NCBI GenBank assembly: GCA_013375495.1
Contig: JABXKC010000002.1
Span: 62,001-126,000 of the forward strand
DNA: 64,000 bases
Source: Promethearchaeota archaeon
GTDB lineage: Archaea > Asgardarchaeota > Lokiarchaeia > Sigynarchaeales > SOKP01
Direction of reading: 5' to 3'
In this document: piece by piece, positions 8,013-16,804 of the stretch
Position numbering within the stretch: position 1 is the first letter of the stretch
Layout: each line of letters opens with the position of its first letter
Made by a program: the position numbers and the translations under genes
Notes under the pieces: model-generated
The model's input: only the letters and a program-made list of their open reading frames with translations
The model's database searches: none
Told to the model about the DNA's origin: nothing

Positions 8013-9251
8013 TTAAATCTCTCTTGGAATTCTAATTTCGAGATCTGTTATTGGATACGACGCACATGGGTGGAAGTAGTTGAATTTTTTATCTGCTCCT
8101 TTTCTCCAATCGGAAACAGGATTTATATATACATCACCATCAATTAGAAGAGTTCGACAGAACCCACACTCTCCGGAACGGCACTTCGAAGGTGGGTTTA
8201 GATTTGCCCTTTCTAAAGCCACTAAAACAGACTCTGTAGCTATAGCGGGTATTTCTCTCGTTAAATCACCAATGTGAATTTTAACTTTGAATACTTTCTC
8301 TGCAACTTCTTTTGGAAAATCAAGATGAGCTAAGATATCCTTTATTTCCCCAAAAGCTTCCCTACGTACTCGTTTAATTGGTAAATTGTCAAACTTTTTG
8401 AGCTCTTTATCAACAACAAAATCGTACATTAATTGCGGGCCACATATGAAAAATGTACTTGAATTGGTGTCGCAGTATTTTTCAATAATCTCTTTGGATA
8501 TAAAACCTTTCTCGCATCCTTCTAATGAAACGAAATCACAACTTAAGACATGAATGATTTTAATTTTATCAGGATGCTTTTTCTCCATAGCAGTAAATTC
8601 GTCGTAGAAAATTATGTCGTCTTCCTCTGAACTACCAAATAATAAAGTTAATTTTGCATCTATGGTCCCATCGATAATTGCTTTTGCCATAGAACGGAAT
8701 GGTGTAACTCCAGATCCTCCCGCAATTCCTACGATTTGGTTTAAATCTCTTAATCTTTCGAAATAGAAGAAACCTTCTGGTCCAGAACTCTCCACTTTTG
8801 TCCCTACTCTCCAATTATCCCAGATAAAATGAGTTAAGAATCCGTCATCTTCTTTTCTTATAGTAATCTCATAAAAACCACTCAGAGCGTCTTTGGGAGA
8901 TGAAGCTATAGAATAAGGACGAGTTATGCGAACTCCTTCTAACTCAACTTTTAAGCTAAGATATTGACCTGGTCTGAAGTAGGCTAGTTCCTTTGTTTCT
9001 GAATCAGGATCGGGAACAAGCTTGTATGTCTTTGTCGATTTGGTCTCTTCTTTAATCTCATCTATGACTAAAAATTGTCTTTCGGGGTGCAATTTACTCG
9101 CTAGATCAGTAATGGGATCTTCTGTTATTGGTTCACTTGAAGCTCTTTCTATTCTCTTTTCCCTAATAGGAAGGAGCTTCGTAAAAGCGAATAAATCCTT
9201 TGTATTTGATTTGATATTTACATTTAACCTTTCTTCGTTCTCTTTACTCAT
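8013..9251 (-). CDS. Flavoprotein reductase with C-terminal 2Fe-2S ferredoxin domain
   Basis: A 412-residue electron-transfer protein of the ferredoxin-NADP reductase superfamily. After a 60-residue charged N-terminus comes the FAD domain (FRPGQYLSL, RPYSIASSP at 111-119), then the NAD(P) domain (GIAGGSGVTPFRS at 175-187, FICGPQLMYDFV) and a plant-type 2Fe-2S domain with Cys357, Cys362, Cys365 (CRSGECGFC) and Cys396. The order is that of phthalate-dioxygenase-reductase or ring-hydroxylase reductase types. The gene overlaps the upstream FAD oxidoreductase by four bases (ATGA), so the two are almost certainly co-transcribed and probably work as a redox pair. The electron donor and acceptor are inferred, not proven. 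Confidence 0.88.
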   Translation of the reverse strand: MSKENEERLNVNIKSNTKDLFAFTKLLPIREKRIERASSEPITEDPITDLASKLHPERQFLVIDEIKEETKSTKTYKLVPDPDSETKELAYFRPGQYLSLKVELEGVRITRPYSIASSPKDALSGFYEITIRKEDDGFLTHFIWDNWRVGTKVESSGPEGFFYFERLRDLNQIVGIAGGSGVTPFRSMAKAIIDGTIDAKLTLLFGSSEEDDIIFYDEFTAMEKKHPDKIKIIHVLSCDFVSLEGCEKGFISKEIIEKYCDTNSSTFFICGPQLMYDFVVDKELKKFDNLPIKRVRREAFGEIKDILAHLDFPKEVAEKVFKVKIHIGDLTREIPAIATESVLVALERANLNPPSKCRSGECGFCRTLLIDGDVYINPVSDWRKGADKKFNYFHPCASYPITDLEIRIPREI

Positions 9252-10816
9252 GCTTTCTCACGCTCCTTCATTATTCTTCCTAGTGTAAGTTGTGCTGCAA
9301 GCACACCATCATTCATTGCGCTACTATATCCATGTAATCTTCTACCGAATCCTCCTGCAAATTCCAATCCTTTAATGTGTATATCTTTGCCCATATTCAT
9401 TAGTCTTGGTACGATTGAATCCCATGATTCAGGTTCATAACCATAAAAAATGCCCTTAAAGAGGTGTGCATATCTAGCAAAAGTAGCTGGAGTCGATATC
9501 TCAATTTCTTCAATATGATCACGAACTGACGAGCCAGTAGCTTCTTCAAACTTAATCATTAAATCTTCAGCTAACTTAGTTTTAAGTTCTACATAATCTT
9601 CCGGTTTTACATCTTTCCAAGCTTCAGGTTGGAATAATGTCGTTATGTCGAGAATACAAGTTCCGGGAGGTGAACAATCGGGAACAGCGTTATTCAAAAT
9701 GGTGCATGCTAATCCGTTAGGAGCTTGCAGTTTTGACCAAGAGTCATAAATTCCTTCCGTATCCATGTTGTTCATGATAAAATAACCATAATCATGTAAA
9801 CCTAATTCTTCTGCTGACTTGTCTAATCCGGCATAAACAACGAAACCTGTTAAACCATGAATTCGAGCATTTATTTCTTTGAAAGCTTTCTCTGGTACCT
9901 CAGATTGAGGATATATCAGTTTACAATAAGTCAGAGTGGGGCTAGCGTTAGAAATAACGTAATTAGTTTTAATTTTATCTCCCTTTGAAGTTTCGATACC
10001 CACCACTTGTCCTCCTTCTACTAGAATTTTGTCAACTGTAGTATTATATTCGATCCTTCCTCCAAATTCTCGTATTTTAACATCAATAGCTGTAGTATAC
10101 CCATGTGACCGATTTATAGGTATCCATCCTCCGATTTGAGCAAAACCTAAGACCATCACGGCATACAATGTAAAATTCATTCTACTCATAGGAAGACCTA
10201 AATATGCCCAGTATCCGTTTAAAATCTTCTGAGCTCTTTCGGGCATGTCTAAAGCATTTTCAACGTCTGTAACTGAATACGCAGCAGTTTTAAGGAAATT
10301 CGGGAACTCTTTAATTAATACTCCTTGGTCAGGTTTCCCTTGTGTTTTGCCAAAGTAAGCAAAAGCGGCATCAATCTCTTTTGCTATCTTGAAAAAATTC
10401 TCTACAGACTTTTTGCTACCTGGAACTTCCTTTTCAATCGTATTGATAAAATCCTCTACGCCAAACGACATTGACACATCCATTTTGTCTTCAGGATCGG
10501 TTGTAATAAGTCTGAATGCTTCTGGAACTTGAACAAACTCTGTGTCCATCTTAAGCTTATCATCGAATAACCGTCTAATGCTTCCTTTTTTTGATGGAGG
10601 CCCGTAGCTAGCAAGCTCATGGAGCGATGTTTCGAATTCGAATCTTCCACGCACAAAACTAGAAGCGACTCCTCCAGGCAAGTTATGTTGCTCTAAACAT
10701 AAAACTTTGATGCCCTTCTGAGCTAAAGTCGCTGTCGCCGTCAAGCCACCATTACCGGCTCCAATAACAACTACATCATATGAGTCTTCAATTTTTTGTT
10801 TGTTACTTTCACTCAT
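9248..10816 (-). CDS. FAD-dependent oxidoreductase, phytoene desaturase / carotenoid isomerase-like
   Basis: A 522-residue flavoprotein of the CrtI/CrtISO-like family. The FAD dinucleotide-binding site is at the N-terminus (DVVVIGAGNGGLTATATLAQKG, ending in a Glu in CLEQH), followed by PGGVASSFVRGRFEFETSLH, the usual second FAD-contact block. The C-terminus GLEFAGGFGRRLHGYSSAMNDG is the standard closing FAD motif. No transmembrane helix is evident. It is the first gene of a two-gene unit with the downstream 2Fe-2S flavoprotein reductase (4-base overlap). The family includes carotenoid desaturases, isomerases and saturases, and no carotenoid pathway genes are adjacent, so an isoprenoid or quinone substrate is only a guess. 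Confidence 0.85.
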   Translation of the reverse strand: MSESNKQKIEDSYDVVVIGAGNGGLTATATLAQKGIKVLCLEQHNLPGGVASSFVRGRFEFETSLHELASYGPPSKKGSIRRLFDDKLKMDTEFVQVPEAFRLITTDPEDKMDVSMSFGVEDFINTIEKEVPGSKKSVENFFKIAKEIDAAFAYFGKTQGKPDQGVLIKEFPNFLKTAAYSVTDVENALDMPERAQKILNGYWAYLGLPMSRMNFTLYAVMVLGFAQIGGWIPINRSHGYTTAIDVKIREFGGRIEYNTTVDKILVEGGQVVGIETSKGDKIKTNYVISNASPTLTYCKLIYPQSEVPEKAFKEINARIHGLTGFVVYAGLDKSAEELGLHDYGYFIMNNMDTEGIYDSWSKLQAPNGLACTILNNAVPDCSPPGTCILDITTLFQPEAWKDVKPEDYVELKTKLAEDLMIKFEEATGSSVRDHIEEIEISTPATFARYAHLFKGIFYGYEPESWDSIVPRLMNMGKDIHIKGLEFAGGFGRRLHGYSSAMNDGVLAAQLTLGRIMKEREKA

Positions 10817-10894
10817 AATCTCTTACTCTTTTTTCATTTTTTTTATATTATTAATTCATAATTCTTGATGTATTATAAAGAATTTAATTTCTTG

Positions 10895-12277
10895 CTACAA
10901 ATCATCTGGAATTACCTTGAATACATAAACGGGAGATTCTACTAAGTTATCAGGGATATTAATAATTAGATCCTCAATATTTTGCTCCCATGTCAGTTGA
11001 TCTTGATAACCAAGCATTTTTATTGTCGAGTGATGATGAATTTTTATCGATAAAATTCTGATCCGTTTTCCTATAGGGTTATTTAAGAGATGAATATAAA
11101 TTATTCCATTCTTCTGTGTAAACCTAATTTGGAGATTATCCAAAGATTTGCCTTCAGCTCTTTCCCAGGGACGAGTACCATAAATTCCCTCCCCGTTAAT
11201 TTCTAACCACTTACCTATTCCCAATAATACTTTATTTTGAATTTTGGGTATTCTTCCATCTGACGTAGGTCCAACATTTAATAAAAGGTTCCCATTTTTA
11301 CTTACAATATCTACGAGCATCTTGATTAAGGCGTCAGATGACAAGTAATCACCTTCTTTTTCTGTCTTATTGTACCCATAGGAATTCCCTATACCTCGAT
11401 TTGATTCCCATTTCTTTTTTTTAATAATGTTATAGCTTTCATACTCCGGCGTGGTAAAATCGTAAAAAAATGTCCTTCTCATTTTGTATACTTTCCCATC
11501 TTCATGGAATAACTTATCCCAACGGTCGTTTATTACTCCTTCTGGAAACTTGTTATAATAGTAAGCAAAAAGTTCAAAAAGATCAAAAAGAGGCGGCGCT
11601 CCGATGTCGCTCCATAATATTGAAGGTTCGTATTTATCAATTAATTCATACCAATGGTTTTTTACATATTCTGTATATTCAGGGGTTGTAATCCCATTAG
11701 TCATGTCTTTTGTACGAGCATCAATTGGCTCCGTATTGAAAGACCAGTCAAACGAGGTGGAATAATAAAATCCCATTTTCATTCCTTTACTTTTTACAGA
11801 ATTTGTGAGTTCGCTTACGATATTTCTACTAGTTATATAGTTTTCTTTCATAGGATTTGAGTATTTGCTTGGCCATAAAAGAAATCCATCGTGGTGCTTG
11901 GTTACAAGCACTACATACTTAGCGCCTGCGCTTTTGAATAATTCAGCCCATTCCTGTGGATTCCACTTTTTTAATTCTTCATTGAATATTGGTACGAAAT
12001 CATCGTAAGAAAAGTCTTCTCCGTACTCCTTATAGTGATACTCTTGTGTTGGGCTACCAGAAATCCTCAATGTATTAAGATACCACTCGGCATATGGATT
12101 GTTTTTAAAGTAATATTCCTCTCCAACTTGAGGTGATTCTGTGAAACTTAACCCCTTTGCTGCGAATGCCGGTACGGAATATAATCCCCAATGTATAAAA
12201 ATTCCGAACTTCGCATCATGGTACCAATCAGGTAATTTATGTTTTTTAATCGATTTTTTCGTAGGTTCAAAATTCAT
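10895..12277 (-). CDS. Alpha-L-fucosidase, glycoside hydrolase family 29
   Basis: A 460-residue GH29 enzyme that hydrolyses terminal alpha-L-fucose. Family landmarks: WYHDAKFGIFIHWGLYSVP near the start, AEWYLNTLR, YVVLVTKHHDGFLLWPS, then ILWSDIG, where the Asp is the expected nucleophile, and LLLNVGPTSDGRIP, followed by a beta-sandwich C-terminal part. There is no signal peptide or membrane anchor, so the enzyme should act in the cytoplasm on imported oligosaccharides or on internal glycans. It is followed in the same orientation by FAD/FNR genes and preceded by a sulfatase, which suggests joint action on sulfated fucose-containing glycans. Confidence 0.93.
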   Translation of the reverse strand: MNFEPTKKSIKKHKLPDWYHDAKFGIFIHWGLYSVPAFAAKGLSFTESPQVGEEYYFKNNPYAEWYLNTLRISGSPTQEYHYKEYGEDFSYDDFVPIFNEELKKWNPQEWAELFKSAGAKYVVLVTKHHDGFLLWPSKYSNPMKENYITSRNIVSELTNSVKSKGMKMGFYYSTSFDWSFNTEPIDARTKDMTNGITTPEYTEYVKNHWYELIDKYEPSILWSDIGAPPLFDLFELFAYYYNKFPEGVINDRWDKLFHEDGKVYKMRRTFFYDFTTPEYESYNIIKKKKWESNRGIGNSYGYNKTEKEGDYLSSDALIKMLVDIVSKNGNLLLNVGPTSDGRIPKIQNKVLLGIGKWLEINGEGIYGTRPWERAEGKSLDNLQIRFTQKNGIIYIHLLNNPIGKRIRILSIKIHHHSTIKMLGYQDQLTWEQNIEDLIINIPDNLVESPVYVFKVIPDDL

Positions 12278-12321
12278 AGTATAATTTTCTTGGTGTTTTA
12301 CTCATTTTTAATTTTACATAA

Positions 12322-13839
12322 TCAGCTGCTTGCTTGCCTTTTTGGTATTTTTGTTTGAGCTTTTAAATTTTCATGAAATATCTTCGTTAAAAGGCTTTCT
12401 TTTAAATCTCTATCCTTATCCCATAGATTATTTAATTCATCTGGGTCATTTATACGGTCATATATATCTCCAGCATCTTCTAAACCCGCATATAGTGTGA
12501 TTTTATGAGTTTCTGTAATTAAATGTCTTAATCTTATCGTTAGTGGTCCAAATTCTTCATCTTCCTCTACAAAGGCGCAGTCTCTTACTTTCGCTTTGGG
12601 ATCTTTCAGTATAGGTATGAGATCAACTCCTTGAATAAATGAAGAATGAAGCCGATTAGGAATTTTTGTTAAGTTTAATATCGTCTTTGCAAAATCAATA
12701 GAGCTAGCTAAAGAATCCGTAATACTTCCAGGCTTAGTTATTCCTGGAACTCTTATAATCAAGGGAACATTCAACAAACCCTTAAAGGGCGAAGGTCCTT
12801 TATAGATCATGCCATGGTCTCCCATTAAATCCCCATGATCACTCGTATAAATTACTATTGTGTTTTCTGCATATCCTAATTTTTCTAAACTTGCGAGAAT
12901 TTCTCCAATAGCATGATCAAATAAAGAAATTGAACCATAAGTTAACCGGATAAATTCCTTTACTTCATTTTCATCAGATTCTCGAAGCATAGCTCCACGA
13001 AAAAGCGGATTTTTTATTAATGGACCTAAAAACTTATGGTTATATATATTTTTAATATCAGAAAAGGTGGAAGGAAGACTAATCTCATCAGGTCTGTACT
13101 TTTCCTTATATTCACCCGGAGGACAGACGGGATGATGAGGATCTGGAATGGAACAACAGAGAAAGAATGGTTTGTCTCCAAATTCTCCTTTTGAATGTTT
13201 TTCTAAAAAATTTATCGTTCTATCCTGACAATAACTAGTAGGATAATGTTCGACAGCCATATCGCTTTCATAGTAGACTTGGTCAAAAAATTTCAATGTT
13301 AATCTCTTACGCATCCATTCTGTTGCACCTGGACGTAATTCTTCTAACCAATCTAAATAATGTCCACCACACAAATCACCGTGGCCTAAAGTTATTTCAC
13401 ATTCTTCAAATCCATAATAAGGTTTAGGAAAATTATCTTTAGCTTCTTTTGAGGTTTCTTCATGCATCCAATATCCAATCATTTCTGCAGATTTTGTTTT
13501 GCGTTTAAAAGGTGGAATATAAAATTGGAAATGCATCTTACCTACACTATGAGTAATATATCCACTCTTTCTCATGGCCTCGATGAATGTTTCAACGGTA
13601 TCTGGTAAATTTATACCATTGCTTCGACAACCATGGACGTTAGGATAAACTCCCGTAAAAATGGATGCTCTATTGGGCATACACATTGGATTAGCACAAA
13701 ATGCGTTTGTAAATCTAATCCCTTCTTTAGCCAGTCTATCTAGGTTAGGTGTTTTTACAACAGGATTCCCTGCGCAGCTCATATGATCAGCTCGATGCTG
13801 ATCTGTCATAATAAATAATACATTCATTTTTTCACTCAT
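12322..13839 (-). CDS. Type I sulfatase (formylglycine-dependent)
   Basis: A 505-residue member of the arylsulfatase/alkaline phosphatase superfamily. The activation motif CMPNR (Cys53 to Arg57) is intact; Cys53 would become formylglycine. Metal ligands are seen in IMTDQHRADH near the N-terminus and in IYTSDHGDLMGDHG, with the catalytic His region in DPHHPVCPPG. No signal peptide precedes MNVLFIMTDQ, so the protein is probably cytoplasmic. Because the organism appears anaerobic, Cys oxidation would need a radical SAM maturase (anSME); none is seen next to the gene. It is 44 bases upstream of the GH29 fucosidase on the same strand, which suggests co-transcription. Confidence 0.92.
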   Translation of the reverse strand: MSEKMNVLFIMTDQHRADHMSCAGNPVVKTPNLDRLAKEGIRFTNAFCANPMCMPNRASIFTGVYPNVHGCRSNGINLPDTVETFIEAMRKSGYITHSVGKMHFQFYIPPFKRKTKSAEMIGYWMHEETSKEAKDNFPKPYYGFEECEITLGHGDLCGGHYLDWLEELRPGATEWMRKRLTLKFFDQVYYESDMAVEHYPTSYCQDRTINFLEKHSKGEFGDKPFFLCCSIPDPHHPVCPPGEYKEKYRPDEISLPSTFSDIKNIYNHKFLGPLIKNPLFRGAMLRESDENEVKEFIRLTYGSISLFDHAIGEILASLEKLGYAENTIVIYTSDHGDLMGDHGMIYKGPSPFKGLLNVPLIIRVPGITKPGSITDSLASSIDFAKTILNLTKIPNRLHSSFIQGVDLIPILKDPKAKVRDCAFVEEDEEFGPLTIRLRHLITETHKITLYAGLEDAGDIYDRINDPDELNNLWDKDRDLKESLLTKIFHENLKAQTKIPKRQASS

Positions 13840-13865
13840 TTTATTTCCTTTTTCTTTATAGTTTT

Positions 13866-14063
13866 TTAAGGCATCATTGAAGGTGAGCCGGGTTTTTCTC
13901 TAATATTAATCCTATAATCTTTTCTGTACCATTTCTGTCTCTTTAATGGCATTTTTTCGAATTCTTCTTTTGCTTTATCTGGAGGGAATACTTCTAAAGT
14001 TCCTAATTGGATAGCCCCTAATTCTTTTAATTTTTGTTCAAGTTCTTCATTTAAAGATATAAT
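13866..14063 (-). CDS. Short ORF resembling the C-terminal tail of the 4Fe-4S protein downstream in the window; possible AUU start or gene remnant
   Basis: A stop-free frame of 65 codons ending at TAA 13868-13866. It contains GTLEVFPPDKAKEEFEKMPL and RQKWYRKDY, which match the last 45 residues of the 4Fe-4S protein encoded at 15602-16699 (GSLEILPPDKAEEAFESMP, RLYHKDY). It has no ATG, GTG or TTG at its beginning, but a GAGGTGG Shine-Dalgarno-like element at 14078-14072 lies 8 bases before an ATT at 14063. It could therefore be a small gene with AUU initiation, or a remnant of a duplicated Fe-S gene whose front was lost. I consider both readings open. Confidence 0.45.
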   Translation of the reverse strand: MISLNEELEQKLKELGAIQLGTLEVFPPDKAKEEFEKMPLKRQKWYRKDYRINIREKPGSPSMMP

Positions 14064-14157
14064 ATTTTATACCACCTCTTATTTCTATTTTTCTCTTTAG
14101 ATTATTAAATACATCTTTCCAAATATCCAACTTTTATTTTGGTGTAAAAAAAAGTGA

Positions 14158-15012
14158 TTATTTTGAGTTATTCAATTTTTTATCTATTACTTCTCTCATG
14201 TATCGAAAACCAGGAGTTAAATTTTCATCTAATTTTGGAAGTATTTGTCTTAGTGGAAACTTCAAACCCTGACCAGCGCCTGTTTGAAATAAATTCTCCA
14301 ATACATAGAAAATAAAGCTAGCAGGCATTCCAATTCCTAATTCGTGATCTTGAATTCCTGCAAATGAGCGATCTCCCGTGCCTGGAATGACAATTTGAGC
14401 TTTTCGAGTAACGAACGGCATGAATCCCCCCTTTGAGCAACTTTCCCCAAAACCTTCGAATATTGATTGTATTCTGTATTTTCTTTTATGTTCATAATTC
14501 AATGCATTAATAATATATGTTAGCTTTGGACCATCACAATAAATCATAATTGAATCTGGAATGACGGGAGTTTCCATTAATGGTGAAACAATTACTCCAC
14601 GATACGCCAATTCAATTACATTTTTAAAATTATTTGCATATATGTGTTCAGCTCTTCTTTTCTCAGCTTGAACATCTTTTGACCATTTTTGACGTACCTG
14701 AGACTCGGTAAATTCTTCCACTGAGAGGGGAACCCATCCATGCCCAACTGATGACGGAGTACAAAAGTTATCAGCTGAAGTAATGCATAACTTTTGCTTA
14801 AACTTACGTGCATAAGTAAATGCTTGGCAAATAGACATTTTTTCTCCGCTATCAATTGGTCTTCTAACACCTTCGGGAATTTCATTTTCAATATCTCTTA
14901 TGTATTTTAGCGATATTGGATAAGAATCAAGATGTAATTTATGGAAAATTTCAACACCCGCTTCTTGGTAATCCTCTAAAGTCATATTTTTACTATTCAT
15001 TTTAAATTTCAC
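14158..15012 (-). CDS. DUF169 family protein
   Basis: A 284-residue protein that I place in the DUF169 family from its pattern: PISLKYIRDIENEIPEG near the start, a Cys in MSICQAFTYARKF, PDSIMIYCDGPKLTYIINA in the middle, and PGTGDRSFAGIQDHELGIG near the end. DUF169 proteins have no established biochemical role and are common in anaerobic archaea and bacteria. The gene is followed at once by the short 4Fe-4S-tail ORF and preceded, same strand, by a flavodoxin-like gene and a 4Fe-4S protein. That suggests a redox or cofactor-linked function. The ORF begins with three closely spaced Met codons, so the exact start is uncertain by a few residues. Confidence 0.72.
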   Translation of the reverse strand: MKFKMNSKNMTLEDYQEAGVEIFHKLHLDSYPISLKYIRDIENEIPEGVRRPIDSGEKMSICQAFTYARKFKQKLCITSADNFCTPSSVGHGWVPLSVEEFTESQVRQKWSKDVQAEKRRAEHIYANNFKNVIELAYRGVIVSPLMETPVIPDSIMIYCDGPKLTYIINALNYEHKRKYRIQSIFEGFGESCSKGGFMPFVTRKAQIVIPGTGDRSFAGIQDHELGIGMPASFIFYVLENLFQTGAGQGLKFPLRQILPKLDENLTPGFRYMREVIDKKLNNSK

Positions 15013-15087
15013 TTCTATTTTTTCAATCTACCTTTTTGAAGGTATTATTTATTCCAAATAAAAAGGGACAAAATTAGTTTTTTTTAA

Positions 15088-15597
15088 TTATTGAATTAAG
15101 GATTTCCCAAATGTTTTTGCATTTACAAGATCTTGTTTATTAGGGTGACCTACTGTCTCTTCTATTTTAGCTTCTTGTCTTTTCCTCTCTTCCAGAGGGA
15201 GTTTTTCTAGCATACCGAAAATAGTTTCCTTTGGCATGCCAAGATTTTCGCCTATGCAGTCAAATTCTCCTATTATTTTTGACTGGTTTTCTTCAATTTT
15301 GGCTCTTATTCTTTTGAAAGCTTTCTGGTAAGAAGTAGCACTCTGATGAGTGTTAAAAAAAGCAAAATTTGGTGGATATTTGGTTACATTTTTCATAAAA
15401 TCTATTACTTTTTTGTTAAGTTTTCCCCCATATATCCCTGAACCTAATACGACAAGATCGTAATTCTGTAATATGGAAGGATCTGTATCCTCGATTTTTA
15501 AAAGCTCTACATCTTCACCTTCTAATCCTTCTGCAATACTTTTAGCTACTTTTTCTGTATTTCCCGTATTAGAGAAATAACATACCATTATTTTCAT
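15088..15597 (-). CDS. Flavodoxin-domain protein
   Basis: A 169-residue FMN-binding protein. The phosphate loop YFSNTGNTEKVAKSIAEGL at residues 6-24 is typical, followed by DLVVLGSGIYGGKLNKKVIDF, which contributes the flavin-ring loops. Length and layout are those of small flavodoxins or flavodoxin-like NAD(P)H oxidoreductases. It starts 4 bases after the stop of the upstream 4Fe-4S protein gene, so the two are surely in one operon, and it likely carries electrons for that protein. Confidence 0.87.
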   Translation of the reverse strand: MKIMVCYFSNTGNTEKVAKSIAEGLEGEDVELLKIEDTDPSILQNYDLVVLGSGIYGGKLNKKVIDFMKNVTKYPPNFAFFNTHQSATSYQKAFKRIRAKIEENQSKIIGEFDCIGENLGMPKETIFGMLEKLPLEERKRQEAKIEETVGHPNKQDLVNAKTFGKSLIQ

Positions 15598-15601
15598 TAT
15601 T

Positions 15602-16699
15602 TTAAACCTCTTTTTTTAATTTTTTCATCTTATTTTTATAATCTTTATGATATAATCGTTGATGCTTTATAGGCATCGATTCAAACGCTTCTTCTGCTTT
15701 ATCTGGAGGAAGTATTTCAAGACTGCCATCTTCATTTTGAATTACACATCCAGAATTTACCAATGCTTTGTATCGTTGTGCTGTTTCTTTCGGATTACCA
15801 GCACAAATAAGTTGACAATTCGCACAAGTGAGTTGGATAGTTCCATTTCCACCAAAAGAAGCGGGTTGATATCCACTTGATCTATCTTTAATGGAAGGTC
15901 TCTTCTTTTGACTTGTCATTGCAAGCGACATAAGCCGTGCTACTTCTTTATCGTTTTCGGGGTAATCGTAACGTCCAGGAGACCAGGTAGAAAACCTTCC
16001 TGAAGGATGTAATCCATTCGATCCACCACAAGTAAGAAAGCAACGCATTTTATTCATCCTCTTAGAATATTTAAATGTGTTTCCCCCTAATGAAACAACA
16101 GTTTCTTCTGTAGGTGAAAACATTTGATAAGCACAAACTTTTGTACACATTTTACACTCATCGCAAAATGATTCTGATTCTGGTAAAGGGTCTGTTGGTT
16201 CAAGTTTTGCATCAGTAACGATACCTCCTAGAATAATAGCGGTCCCATGCTCCTTTGTCCCAACATTTCCAGACCAACCAAACGATGCCACTCCAGTTCG
16301 AACTGCCAAATACCTCAATGAAAGCTCGGGGGGTAAATTGATTTGCCATCCCGGGACATCGGTTCTATAGTGGTTATTGGGAATAACAGAAATTGCTTTA
16401 TAGCCCTTTTCAATTAACCAATGCTTAACGCGTTGAGCTGCTTTCCAAATAGTATAGTGAATTCCGATATTTTCTTCTTCGTGAATTCCACGAATGCTCG
16501 GATCTTCTTTTCCTAAATATTTTAAAATCATCTCTTTATTAAAAGGAATGTAAAAACTTATTGCTGATTGCGCTTCGGGAAGTAAATAGGTGATCTCCGC
16601 TCCTGTGGGTCCACCTGCCATAGTTTCGAGTGTAGCAAATCCGACTTTTTTTGCTCCTCCCTCGAGTAACATTTCTTCTATCTCTTGTTCTAAACTCAT
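15602..16699 (-). CDS. 4Fe-4S double-cluster protein, reductive-dehalogenase/QueG-like
   Basis: A 365-residue cytoplasmic iron-sulfur protein. A ferredoxin-type cluster motif spaced CX2CX2CX3C lies at residues 179-189, and a second Cys set includes Cys220, Cys224 and Cys292, Cys295, Cys299 (CANCQLIC). Upstream, GVASFGWSGNVGTKEHGTAI and the preceding RTDVPGW block resemble the catalytic half of reductive dehalogenases and epoxyqueuosine reductase QueG, which bind cobalamin. There is no Tat signal, unlike respiratory RdhA. The gene is followed by flavodoxin and DUF169 in one unit. Whether it is a dehalogenase, a QueG-like reductase or an unknown reductase cannot be settled from sequence. Confidence 0.75.
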   Translation of the reverse strand: MSLEQEIEEMLLEGGAKKVGFATLETMAGGPTGAEITYLLPEAQSAISFYIPFNKEMILKYLGKEDPSIRGIHEEENIGIHYTIWKAAQRVKHWLIEKGYKAISVIPNNHYRTDVPGWQINLPPELSLRYLAVRTGVASFGWSGNVGTKEHGTAIILGGIVTDAKLEPTDPLPESESFCDECKMCTKVCAYQMFSPTEETVVSLGGNTFKYSKRMNKMRCFLTCGGSNGLHPSGRFSTWSPGRYDYPENDKEVARLMSLAMTSQKKRPSIKDRSSGYQPASFGGNGTIQLTCANCQLICAGNPKETAQRYKALVNSGCVIQNEDGSLEILPPDKAEEAFESMPIKHQRLYHKDYKNKMKKLKKEV

Positions 16700-16804
16700 A
16701 ATTATACACCGATAATGGTTTTACTCCTTCTTAACTTCATATAATTAATTTTATGTTAACTCATTAAATAAAGGATATTTCCCTTTTATACTTTAGAATA
16801 TTAA

